In this document: one piece after another, positions 33,940 through 44,189 of the stretch | Position numbering within the stretch: the first letter of the stretch is position 1 | How the letters are laid out: every line of letters begins with the position of its first letter | The notes under the pieces: generated by a model | What the model saw: only the letters and a program-made list of their open reading frames with translations | The model's database searches: none | What the model was told of the DNA's origin: nothing | NCBI GenBank assembly: GCA_026419785.1 | Contig: JAODTK010005853.1 | Span: forward strand, 10,001 to 74,000 | DNA from: Sclerodactyla briareus | Taxonomy: Eukaryota > Echinodermata > Holothuroidea > Dendrochirotida > Sclerodactylidae | Direction of reading: 5' to 3' | Length of the DNA: 64,000 bases | Program-made: the position numbers and the translations under genes

Positions 33940-36800
33940 TAGGGCCCCAGAGGTCATTTAAGTGACTAATCGTCATTCAAGGTCAATTAGGGGTAAAAAA
34001 CTGTTTAGGCCATAATCGAGAATTGATATCCGTGAAGCTGGAAGGTTCACCGTCGTGATATAATTGTTGACTGATGTGTGTGACCTCTGACCTCAATTTG
34101 ACCCTGTCGGGGGGGTCATGTGATGGTTTTAAGGTGAGTCTGATACATGTGCTTATTTAAGGAGGTACGGGCAAAACATAGAGACAATGGTATTTTGGAG
34201 ATGTGATAGACCTTTGTTGGCTTTATGAGGGAGACCAACTCCCGCTTCGATCGGTTACTTTGGTAGTTACAAGGGGTCAAAGTAATTAAAGCTTTTCGCA
34301 ATAACATTGGCGGTGTTCATTGGAATGAAATGCTTATAGGAGTGGATGCATCGATGGAGATACATTTTGGATTAAAAACCGCCATGTCATCGACGGTCAT
34401 CAAAGGTCAAGTAGGGTGTAAAAAAACTGATTTAGTACTTTTGGCAATAGCACTGAGGCATGTTAATCAGAATGCAAAATGCTCCTAGGCTAGGAGTGGA
34501 TGTATCCACATGGAGAGTTACAATTTTCCTAAAAAAACTTGCCATGTCATTAAAAGTCATCAGGTTCCTTAGGGTCAAAACGGTTTTCTGGCGTAATTAG
34601 AGAATTGAATATTGTGAAGGCTGGAATGGTTCACCATTGTGAGATAATTGTTGACCGCATGTGTGTGACCTCTGACTCAATTTGACCTCGTCGGGTAGTC
34701 ATGGGTATTAAAGGGTGAGTCTTGAATAAATGTGCTTATTAAGGAGTTCGGGCAAAAAAATAGAAAACTGGTTTGTTGGATATGTGATGACCTTTGTGTG
34801 CTTCATGGAGGAAAAACCAAACTCACGCTTCGACCCCTCGGACCTTACTTTGGTAGTTAAAAAGGGTCAAAGTTTAATTTTCATGCTTTTTTTCGCAATA
34901 ACATTGGTCGTGTATTGGAATGCAATAGCTTCTAGGAGTGGGATGATCACATGCGAGAGGTAACAATTTTGATAAAAACCGCCATGTCATTGAAGCGCAT
35001 CAAAGGCCACGTGGGGGTAAAAAACTGATTTTGGTTATTTTTGGCAATAGAATGGGCATGTTAATCAGAATGCAGAATGCTCCAAGGAGAGGATGTACAC
35101 ATAAGAGGTACAATGTTCATAAAAAACTGCCATGTAATTAAAGGTCATTAAAGTTAACTTAGGGGTAAAAACTGTTTCCTGGCAATAATCGGAGAATTGA
35201 TATCTTCGAAGGCTGGAAGGTTCACCATTGTGATATAATGTGACCTGCATGTGTGTGACCTCTGACCCATGACCCTGTGGGTGGTGACATGTGGGTTAAA
35301 GTTTGAGAGTCTGAATAAAAGGCTTATTTAAGGAGGTTACGGGCAAAAAAATAGAACTGGTATTTTTGGTATGTGCTAGACCTTTGTGAGCTCATGGAGG
35401 AAACCAAACTCCCGCTTCGATTCGGACGCATACGTTGGTAGTTACAGGGGTCAAAGTTTCATTACTAGCTTTTTCGCAATTAACCATTGGCCGTGTTCAT
35501 TGGGATGCCAATAAGCTTCTCGGAGTGGATGCATAACAGGGAGAGGAACAATTGTTATAAAAAAAAACCGCCATGTCATGAAGGTCTCAAAGGTCACGTA
35601 GGGGTAATAAAAAACTGATTTTAGTACTTTTGGCAATAGCAATGGGCATGTCCTCAGAATGCAAAATGCTCCTAGGGTGGAGATAACCAGAAGAGGTTAA
35701 ACCCCCCCCCCCCCAAAATTGGTTTTTTATAAAAACTGCCATGTCATTAAAGGTCATCAAGGTCACTTAGGGGTCAAAAACTGTTTCTGGCCATATCGGA
35801 GGAGAATTGAATATCTGTGAAGCTGGAGGTTCACAATCGTGATATAATTGTGCATGCAGTGTGTGACCTCTGACTCAATTTGACCTCTGTCGGGTGGTTA
35901 TGTGGTTGAAGGGTGAGTCTTGAATTAAATGGGCTTATTTGAGGAATGGTACGGGCCAAGAAAAAATAGAAACTGGTTATTTTGGATATGTGATAGACCT
36001 TGTGAGCTTCATGAGGAAACAAACTCCCGCTTCGATCGGCGAAATACTTTGGTAGTACAAGGAGTCCCAAAAGTTTGATTAATAGCTTGTTCGGCAATAA
36101 CATTGGGCGTTGTCATTGGAATGCATAGGCTTCTAGGAGTGGATGCATCACATGGAGAGTAAACAATTTTTAGGAAAAACCGCCAGTCATTGAAGGTCAT
36201 CAAAGGTCACGTAGGGGTCAACAACTGATGTTATATTTGACTATAGCACTGGGCATGTTCCTCAGACTGCAAAATGCTCATAGGAGTGATGGTATCCCAT
36301 GGAGAGTTACAATTTTCTAAATAAAAAACTGCCCTGTATTAAAGGTAATTAAAGTTAACTTAGGGGTAAAAACTGTTTTTGGCCATATCAGAGATTGAAT
36401 ATCTGTGAGGCTGGGAAGGTTCACATGTGATATAATTGTTGAAGGCATGTGGTGACCTCTGACGTCAATTTGGCCTCTGTCGGGTGGTGATGTGGTTAAA
36501 AGGTTGAGTCTTGAAGAATGTGCTTATTAAGGAGTACGGGCAAACAAAATAGAAACTGGTTATTTGGATAGGTGATAGCCTTTGTGTGCTTCATGGAGGA
36601 GAAAGGAGGGGAAACCAACTCCCGCATCGATCGGTCGCATACTTTGGTAATACAAGGGGTCAATGTTTAATTCAAATAGCTTTTTCGCAAGAACATTGCG
36701 GGTGTTCATTGGAATGCCAATATGCTTCTAGGAGTGGATGCATCAATGCGAGAGTAAACAAATTTTTAAAAAACGACCATGTCATTGAAGGTCATCAAAG
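33940..36800 (+). repeat. Tandem array, about 590-bp unit, nearly five copies
   Basis: GAGTCT-(6-8)-GTGCTTATTTAAGGAG-type strings start at about 34136, 34716, 35305, 35912 and 36505. Intervals are about 580-610. Each unit also has CCATGTCATTGAAGGTCATC, TCACGTAGGGGT, TTGGCAATAGCA, GAATGCAAAATGCTC, AAAACTGTTT, GGCTGGAAGGTTCAC, GTGTGTGACCTCTGAC and TTTGACC. Units differ mostly by one-base gains and losses, including in homopolymers. One unit carries a 14-C run at about 35702-35714. No reading frame is conserved between units. Confidence 0.85.
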
Positions 36801-36809
36801 GGGCAAAAT

Positions 36810-38290
36810 TGATTTTTGTTTCGCCTTAATTTGTGCAAAGAGGAGACCAAGTGGTCACTTTGTCAGGTTACACCTGCAGTAGCTCTGGATGGTGAATAGC
36901 TGGGGGGGGGGAGAACTCCCTTGCGAGGGTGGTAAAAATGGATCTATGGGTGACACTGAGGATATACAGACACACTTTATTAGATAGGACAGTTTAAATG
37001 AGCTGTGGTCTACCTTTAGTCTCGCCAAATGTTTAAACCATTGAAATCAGGTCCACTAGGGGTTAGGCAGTGTTTGTAATAAATGCGTCATCATGCCCAA
37101 TGGTTGAATTCCCATGAAATGGATTAAGTGTGGTTCACAATTGGTCCTGAGATAAGTGAACTGATAATGGGTCAAAGCAAGTTGATTATGGTCTAATTTG
37201 CATAGATTAGGCAATCTTAGTAACATTTCACAAAACTTAGATGGTAGACATTGTCAATAATCAGTCTAGGGATTGAAATTGGTCACTGATATGTAGGGGG
37301 TTTCTTGTCAATGCTAATACCAGAATTTTAAAGAAACTCATTAATGCCTTGTATGGTCGCATGCTGACTAATAGATGAAAACACGGATCGCGTTAACAGC
37401 GGGACACTGGGGGCGGTCGCCTTGTTTGTGGCACTCCGCCTTTTTGGGATAAACAATCACTTTGCTTCACTGCTCGTATCATCCCAGTTTTTTCTCGGAG
37501 TTGCGCTACTCGAGTCTGATTAGGGCACTGTCTCGGGATGACCTCTGGCAATTAATGTTGCCCAAACTTGGTTTTTAATGCCATTGCTGTACTGTCACTA
37601 TTGGCGGGGGGTGGTGTTGTGTGTCACACTTTCTGTTAGCAGGATTTCTCAACAAAGGGAGGACGAACTATGACAAAAGTTTTTTTGTGGTTGACGGGGT
37701 TGGGTGAATACGATCTGATTAGTTTTGGGCAGCAAAGTCATCAATCACGTTTGGGTAATTAGCGCAATGTAATGTCAATTATGGCTTCTTAAGCTCGTTA
37801 TCAGGATTATGCAAGAACCTTATGTGAATACAGTGATGTTCGTTTTTTGGATGGAGGACTTGGATGACAGGTAGAGGAAAATGATAGATTTCAGCTAAAA
37901 TATGCTAATTGAGTGGTCGCATTGCCTATTCGTGCAAATTTTTCAAGTTTGATGGATTCTCACGAAACTTGGGGATGTGGTCTACCAAAAGTGAGAGCGG
38001 GGGTAACTGGAGGTCATTAATGTTGTGTTTACTTTGCATAATTGATGCAAAGTTTTGAGTTTGTTGGATTTCCACAATGACCTTGGTAGATTGTGCTCCA
38101 CCTTTGATCCTGATATTTTGAGGTTACGCTGGGGCAGTGAGGTCATTGTAGTGCCTGTGATTGCAAATATATTCATATTTCCAAATTGGTAAGAATTTCG
38201 CCAAACTCAGTGGGTATGGTCCGTTAACATTTTTCTGAATCTGTTTGTTGATGTTCGGGGATTTGATTGAATTCCATCATATAATGCTTC
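36810..38290 (+). repeat. Octamer-rich repeat module with GATCGCG ends
   Basis: Begins with a degraded head (TTTGTTTCGCC, GTGGTCACTTTGTC), then loosely tandem units of about 110-130 bp containing TAATTTGCATA, TTTGTTGGATT or an equivalent, AAACTT and GGTCATT. A GATCGCG...GCGGGACACTGGGGGCG end motif sits at about 37386-37425. The module restarts near 37610. The copies at 50.8-52.0 kb share the order. Confidence 0.6.
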
Positions 38291-38329
38291 TGTTAGATAA
38301 AGCACTGAGACGATAAACCATAGCTCCTG

Positions 38330-38955
38330 TTACAATTGTGTGGTTCTAAGCCTGTCCACAAGCAACCCCTCTCTTACCCAACCAATTTGGATAGGTTCAT
38401 TTAGACCTTCAAAAATACTGTAACATTGTTCCTTTCCTCTCTTCTCGTCTTCTCGCCTGGGGACTGGGGACATGTGGAGTTTCCTAAAGATATAGTTTGA
38501 CATCTTTGCCTGCGCTGCATGGGGATAGTTTGTTGGGTGTTGGGGGAGGCGTGGGAGGGTGTTTGCTGGCCTGGCGGGGGGGGGGGGATGGCATGTCCTG
38601 GCTGCTTGGAAAAGCAAAGGCAATGAAATAATGAATGGAATGATTTTAAAAGGCAAAGAACCCAGCTGCTAAGGGATTCAAACATTTCAATTGATTTTGG
38701 GTAAAGAGTGAGTTGAGGAGCGATAAAACTATTCAAATTTGGGTATTATGGAGAGAGAGTTAAACTATTGGTCAGTCAATTTTAGGATTCCAGGAATTTT
38801 ATGTGTTCTATGTTAAAAATATTGATTTCGCTTTGCATTACATGGTCCTGGCATGAACTAGTTGGTTGTGCCTAGTGTGTAGTGTAGTGAATAAATGAAA
38901 CCACCGATCGCGCAACCAGGGCGAGATACTTTTGGCGATCGCCTGTTGGGTTTTC
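38330..38955. other. No gene; repeat end motif at 38.9 kb
   Basis: CCACCGATCGCGCAACCAGG and GGCGATCGCCTG at 38901-38946 are the third copy of the GATCGCG end motif. The C/G-run at about 38576-38587 supports spurious proline-rich frames on the minus strand. Confidence 0.45.
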
Positions 38956-38959
38956 CCCC

Positions 38960-39170
38960 ATATTTTTTCACCACCCCCCCTTCCCCCTCTCTCTTATTTC
39001 CTCTTCCCCTTTTTCTTCCTCCCTCTTTCCTTTCTTCTCTCCTTTTCTCTCTCTCCCTCTTTTTCTTCTCCTCTCCCCCTCCCCTTTCTTCTTCTCCACC
39101 CCTTCTTCTCCCTTTTCCCTCTCTCCCCTCTCTCCCCCTTTTCCTCTTTTCCCTCCTTCCCTTACCCGGG
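38960..39170 (+). repeat. Polypyrimidine tract, about 200 bp
   Basis: Almost uninterrupted C/T on the plus strand, with only a few purines. Opposing low-complexity frames (Pro/Ser/Leu/Phe on plus; Arg/Gly/Glu/Lys on minus) follow from composition and are not genes. Confidence 0.9.
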
Positions 39171-39522
39171 GGAAGCACGCCCCCACAAGCCCCCCCTGGA
39201 TACACGCCTGAAGGGGCCTTTTTGTTAGCAGTCATGGAGCAAGCCAGGAAAATCACAATATTTCACTCATTTTGGGTGTATCCCCACCGAATCATGATAG
39301 TTCATTCTTGTTGTTATACTTAACATAAAATTGTAGTAATCCTGATTGAAATCTGATTTTTCCAACGTAAATCAAGCAATTATTTAGGTTTTTGGCCCAA
39401 TATGTTTTCCATGAAGCCTAGCCTCCACTGTTTTTCATGGTAGGATCTGCGTTACGGCGATTGGAAAAACGGCCTCATTTGAGTTAGAGAAGTCTGATTT
39501 CAATCGAATTTCTGCAATTTTT

Positions 39523-39610
39523 AGCTCAAACCGCTATGCTGGTTGAGCTATTTGAATCTGCATGTCACTCCATCTATCTATCTGTCTGTCTGTCTGCCTG
39601 TCTGTCTGTC
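39523..39610 (+). repeat. Hairpin head (AGCTCAAACC) plus (TCTG)n
   Basis: AGCTCAAACC (39523-39532) pairs with GGTTGAGCT (39541-39549). A CACTCCATC spacer and TCTA/TCTG repeats to 39610 follow. Same layout at 46411-46485 and 62722-62795. Confidence 0.7.
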
Positions 39611-39637
39611 CTCGAGGCCATTTTTTCTGCCTGCCCA

Positions 39638-39680
39638 GCCTCGGCCTCATGGCTTCCGGCCACTGGTTTTGGGCCGAGGC
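39638..39680. repeat. 9-bp GC-rich hairpin
   Basis: GCCTCGGCC (39638-39646) pairs with GGCCGAGGC (39672-39680), loop 25 bases, directly after the TCTG microsatellite module. Confidence 0.6.
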
Positions 39681-39689
39681 CAGACAGTA

Positions 39690-40540
39690 TTTTTCTGGCT
39701 ATTAAAATTAAATTGAAAAATTATGTCAAAACTGATACTTTTTTTGCATTACCGCGACAGACTTGAACTAACGTAGCATACTCGGTATCACCCAAGACAC
39801 ATATCACAATATGCCGATCTAATGTACTGACCTGCACTCGACCGCCGATCGCCATGCAAGTCCCCAGTGCAGTGCTAGAGTGCCGGTGTAAAAGGAAATA
39901 CCGGGTGCCATGAGATAATGCGCCCTCGTCGATACGGTATATCGCGACTACAATTGTCACTGCACGATAGTTTCAATACAGTCGGACGATTTGGTATCGT
40001 GGCATCGTGCAAATGGCACCGTCCATTACTTGCCATGGGGGTTATGAGATGACAGCGCCGCTTTTGAAGCTTCCCATGAAAAAGAAGAGAACTTGTACAT
40101 TATGTTCAGAAAAGAGGAATGACATCAAGCCAAACATTGATTGCTATGGTGGTTACCATAAGTCCTTGACTACTATTGTGTAAATATAGCCAGCAAGGGC
40201 GTAATCCATCATGATTTATTGGGTGGAGGGGTGGAAGTACTCGCGATATTCCCTGCGAAATCAGTAAGCGCTCTTTGATTTCATATTTTTTTTTATATCT
40301 GAATATGTCACTGAAAACTGGGTCTGGAGTCACGCATAGGGCATAGGGGACCCTTGCATTTTTTTTTGGGGGGGGGGGACGAACGTTTTTGCCCGAATCT
40401 TAAAAGTCATTTAGCCCATTGGAAAAATTCTACTATTACTGCGCGCGGAGCACAAATTGCTTTTGCACATTTGTGCGGCATTCAAATAAAAAAGGGGTTA
40501 CCATTTGTCTCCCTCTTTGTTGCCCGGATTTCATTCACAG
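39690..40540. other. No recognised gene
   Basis: Nothing recognisable; a T-run plus G-run at about 40360-40378. Confidence 0.35.
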
Positions 40541-40544
40541 TTTT

Positions 40545-40900
40545 TGTTTTGCCTGAACGAAGTTCAGGAAGTGACGTGATGATTTCTTTGTCGAGTGTGT
40601 GTATGACTGTATGAATATATACGTGTTTGTGTGTGCGTGCCTCTATTTGTATGCAGGAGATCTCTCTAACAGTAGTTGCGATTGCGCAAGAAATTTCACG
40701 GTAGCATGAGGTTGGCTGTGCTCAATCTGAATCAAATTTTGCGGGAAGGACCCAAAACGTATGGATGTATGTACGTGTGTGGTGTGCTGTTTGTATGATG
40801 TGTGTTTTTTATGTATTTAATTTATGTGTGGTTGTGTGTATGTACGTACGTTGATGTAGGGTAGGACAGTAGGTGGATGCCTGTGCGCTTGTAGTGTGTA
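40545..40900 (+). repeat. Hairpin head plus degenerate TG-rich tract
   Basis: CCTGAACGAAGTTCAGG (40553-40569) is a 7-bp stem with a GAA-type loop, preceded by TTTTTGTTTTG. This is the best preserved version of the head seen at 33465, 50825 and 63040. It is followed by TG-rich sequence to about 40900. Confidence 0.55.
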
Positions 40901-40904
40901 ACAA

Positions 40905-41625
40905 AAACGCCATGGGCTTTGATTCCTAGCCTTGTAGATTAGATAGATCAGTTGGTTTAGCTGTGGTCTGCAGTTAGATTCTTATAGACTGATCAGATTT
41001 TTCAGTAGGCTTAGCTTTTAGGCAGGCACAATTGGTTCACCGCCCAGCAATGCAAATGATTGGATCTAAGCATGACCTGTTGCGAATCACAAAAAGGCAT
41101 GTTTGAGCAATATCGTACATAGGGTTGTCAAGATATTGACATTTTTAGACATTTTTCTAAAACATACCCAGTTTTTTTTCTCATGAATATAATGGGAAAG
41201 GCACTACAAACAATAGGGAACTACATCACCATGGGTCGTCTACCCCCAAGTATGATATCAAGAATACCTTCCGTGCGTCTTTCACTTCACTAGTCAACAG
41301 CCAAGTGGGCAGTTACGAACAGGCCCAACCACCATGAATATTTATGAGCTGGTTCAATGTGCACCCTCCCGTAAACCTGTTCCAAATCACATCGAAGCAA
41401 ATCTGAGCAAAATTTGACATCCTGATTCTGAGATATCAACATTTTAGAGAAGAAAAAATCTACTAAGCCATGTCGCGGGAATGGCCCATTTCCAGCCTCT
41501 GTGAGTGTTTTCGTGTACTGAATTTCTTGATGTCTCAAGGCCTATTTTCCCCCGATTTTGAATAAGAATATTTTTATGATTTTCATGCATCAACTTAGAC
41601 TAATGCAGCGAGCGATTTGTGCTGG
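40905..41625. other. No recognised gene
   Basis: AT-rich sequence with diffuse AATGAATATT/ATATTGACATTTT similarities to nearby minisatellites; no coding evidence. Confidence 0.35.
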
Positions 41626-41634
41626 AGATTAAAA

Positions 41635-41795
41635 GCGAATACTATCTAAGCGGAGCATCACAAGTTGGCGCGACTATAGCCTACAAGAAAACTTTCCTTT
41701 TGTCAGACCCCCTACCAGATTGCAGGAAATGGCACTTCCCGTGGTTTGGAAGGCAGTAAGCAGCATCCTAAATTGGGATATTATATATGTTTCGA
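41635..41795 (+). repeat. Family A repeat
   Basis: ATACTATCTAAGCGGAGCAT, CACAAGTTGGCGCG, TACAAGAAAAC, CAGACCCCCTACCAGATTGC, AGGAAATGGCACTTCCCGTG and GGCAGTAAGCAGCAT: all core blocks in order. Confidence 0.75.
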
Positions 41796-42116
41796 AACTG
41801 TTTATTTAGGGAAAAGTTCTCTGAGGAACTGACCGCCTCTTGGTCCATGGGGGTAACAACGTGCAGAAGTGTCCCAAATTAAATGGAAGACAAAATTGGG
41901 TTGGTTGTTTTTACACTTCCCTTGCAGGCTAGGTTCTACGAAGCGCGAGAATTTGCAGAGTATTGGTGATATGTCGGTCAGCTTGACTCAACTACTGACC
42001 GCATTGCATGGACTTAGTATCAGTCAAAAAGTTATTTTGATCAAGCCCACCGATGACTTGGTGAATTACGACCCCCGTTTTTTAGAGGAAGTCAGAGGAA
42101 TCTATGCAGTCATGAC

Positions 42117-42150
42117 AGTGTGTGTGTGTTGTGTGTGTGTGTGTGTGTGA
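42117..42150 (+). repeat. (TG)n microsatellite
   Basis: GTGTGTGTGTTGTG(TG)n immediately upstream of the AACACGATAA minisatellite, the same juxtaposition as at 14.3 kb. Confidence 0.9.
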
Positions 42151-42154
42151 CGCC

Positions 42155-43340
42155 CAACGTTGTTAACACGATAACTCGACCACACCTGACTGGATGAAAT
42201 TCATACTTGGTATATATGGTTTTCCCCTAATGAAAAGTAGATGATCCCTATTGTTTTGGGGTCAGGTCAAAGGTCATCCGAGGTCAGAAGAAGTCAAAGT
42301 ATGAAAATCTTGTTAACACGATAAGTGAAGAATGCTTTGTCCGATCGGAATGAAATTTCAGTGTACAGCGTCCCTTATGGAGAGTATAGGAACCCTATTG
42401 TTTGTGGTGTCGACTGGGGGTAAATCTTTATTATCTGATAATTTGGCGAATTCTTCCGCTCGTTAACACGATAACTCGACTCCACCTAGATGAATGAAGC
42501 TCATACTTAAAGGGAAATTCCAGCCAAATTATTACTCTTCTTATGTTGAAGAGGAAAAAAAAATCATTCAATATTACTTTTTCCAGGCGTCATAGGCAGT
42601 TCGGTTAGGAGATTATGGCTTCCTCAAATTTCATATAATTTGCTGATTTCGGCAAACTGGCAACCGTTGTATGATGTCATATCTACCAATCATCAGGGGG
42701 AAAAGCACAAATTTCTTAAACCTTTTCTCTCAATTGGTAGAATGACATCATGAAATGTTGCCAATTTGCGAAATTGCTAAATTAGCAGTGATATTTGTTA
42801 ATCTTTGAAAATTCAAATTCATAACTTTATAATGGAACATGCTATGAACATGAAACAAAGTTTGATTGGCATGATTTTTAATGCACAATGAATGACATAA
42901 AATTTTTGGCTGGATGTCCCTCTTAATATATGGGTTCGGATAATGAGTACTATCTCCCATTGTTTTTGGGTCAGGTCAAAGGTCATCGTGGCCAAGATAG
43001 GTCAAAGTTCACAATCTTGTTAAAATGATAAGTCCAGTATGCCTGATCTGGTTAGGTTGAAATTAGTATTCCAACTCTCTCATGGGTACAGGAACCCTAT
43101 GCATTTGGTGTGGACCGGGGGTCAGTTTTGAAAAATTGGAGAATTGTGAAAAAAACTGATAATGGCAAAAATTTTAGCTCGTAAACAGATAAACGCAACC
43201 CACCTGGACATGAATGAGGTTCAAAACTTGACATGTAGATTCTCTATGATGAGTACATAATCCCATTTGGGGGGGGCTCGGAAGTCAAGAGAATCAAATT
43301 CCGAAAATCTTGTTATCTTGTTAAGTCCAGAAGTGCCTGG
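42155..43340 (+). repeat. AACACGATAA / AGGTCA minisatellite
   Basis: TTGTTAACACGATAA occurs at 42157 and 42310 and GTTAACACGATAACTCGAC at 42461, with decayed units later. Blocks include TGAATGAA-TCATACTT, TATTGTTT-GGGTCAGG and perfect AGGTCA-A-AGGTCA pairs at 42264-42276 and 42973-42985. The unit is about 150 bp. The array is split by the element at 42511-42922. Related units lie at 63.5-64 kb. Confidence 0.7.
42511..42922. mobile_element. 412-bp palindromic MITE, TTAA target duplication
   Basis: Ends AGGGAAATTCCAGCCAAATT on the left and, read inward, GAGGGACATCCAGCCAAAAA on the right. Flanked by TTAA at 42507-42510 and 42923-42926. The inverted similarity continues inside: GGCAAACTGGCAAC and ATGATGTCATATCTACCAAT on the left have their complements at about 42733-42770. 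Joining the flanks across one TTAA restores the neighbouring minisatellite phrase (TCATACTT..TATATGGGTT), so this is a nested, later insertion. No coding capacity. TTAA suggests mobilisation by a piggyBac- or Kolobok-type enzyme (inference). Confidence 0.8.
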
Positions 43341-43344
43341 TCCG

Positions 43345-44185
43345 ATCATGTTTGAATTGGATGCCTCAAAGACCTCACCTGGGTGGAGGAGGAAGTGCCA
43401 AACTGATGTGGAGTTAGCATAATGAGTACTGCATGACCCTATCGTAAATTTTGTAAGCATGTGAAGTGACATGCTTCAGTTGATTCAAGTCAGGATCAGC
43501 AGGAATCACGAGCTTTGGCTTCTTCTGGTACTTTTATGCCGTATCATAAGTGCATGGGACACTTCCAGTTGGAAGGCAGACATTGTTTGCTGAAATCTCG
43601 AAAGTGCCAGAATTCCTTTGAGATTCATGTGCACAGAGTGAAGGTCAAAACACCACAGCGCAGAAAGCATGCGAACATGTTTACGCCTTTCCGGGCACTA
43701 GATTTTTTTTTAACCCACCTTTGAGAGGGGCTGTGGCCCCCGTTGGCCCCTCAGCTCCGTCAGTAGAATAGTATGGCTAAGAAAAAATAATTGGTAATTG
43801 GGCATGAATGGATGATGTTTCACGAGGTGGACATTGCAAAACTGTACTACATACATGTATACTAGCTAATACTGACTATTGTTTCATTCAAGCAGAGTGG
43901 GTAGGAGTTCACTCGGTGTGAAACATTTTGCAGATGTAATTGTATTTCATTAATGACTTTTCTACATGGCAGAGTGCAGTGCCACTTTGATTATAAAGTG
44001 ATTGTGTTGTTATCTGGGAAAACGAGTGTTAATTTAACGTCAGGCCATGTTTCAGAGTGCCTTTTTGTCTTATTTCCAAAAACAACGAATTTCTGTTTAA
44101 TATTTACAATTGGTTTAATGCTTATTAGGCTCTATTAAGAAGCTAGCTCATAAAAGTCATAAACATTCAGAATAGGATACAAAAC
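43345..44185. other. No recognised gene
   Basis: Short frames only (43515-43724, 43953-44138), unrecognised. TTATAAAGTGATTGTGTTG and a T-run are unremarkable. Confidence 0.35.
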
Positions 44186-44189
44186 CTGT

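Noticed and set aside
38858-39323. Open frames of 132 and 142 codons on opposite strands
   Set aside because: Produced by the polypyrimidine tract; amino-acid composition (Pro/Ser/Leu/Phe versus Arg/Gly/Glu/Lys) reflects base composition only.
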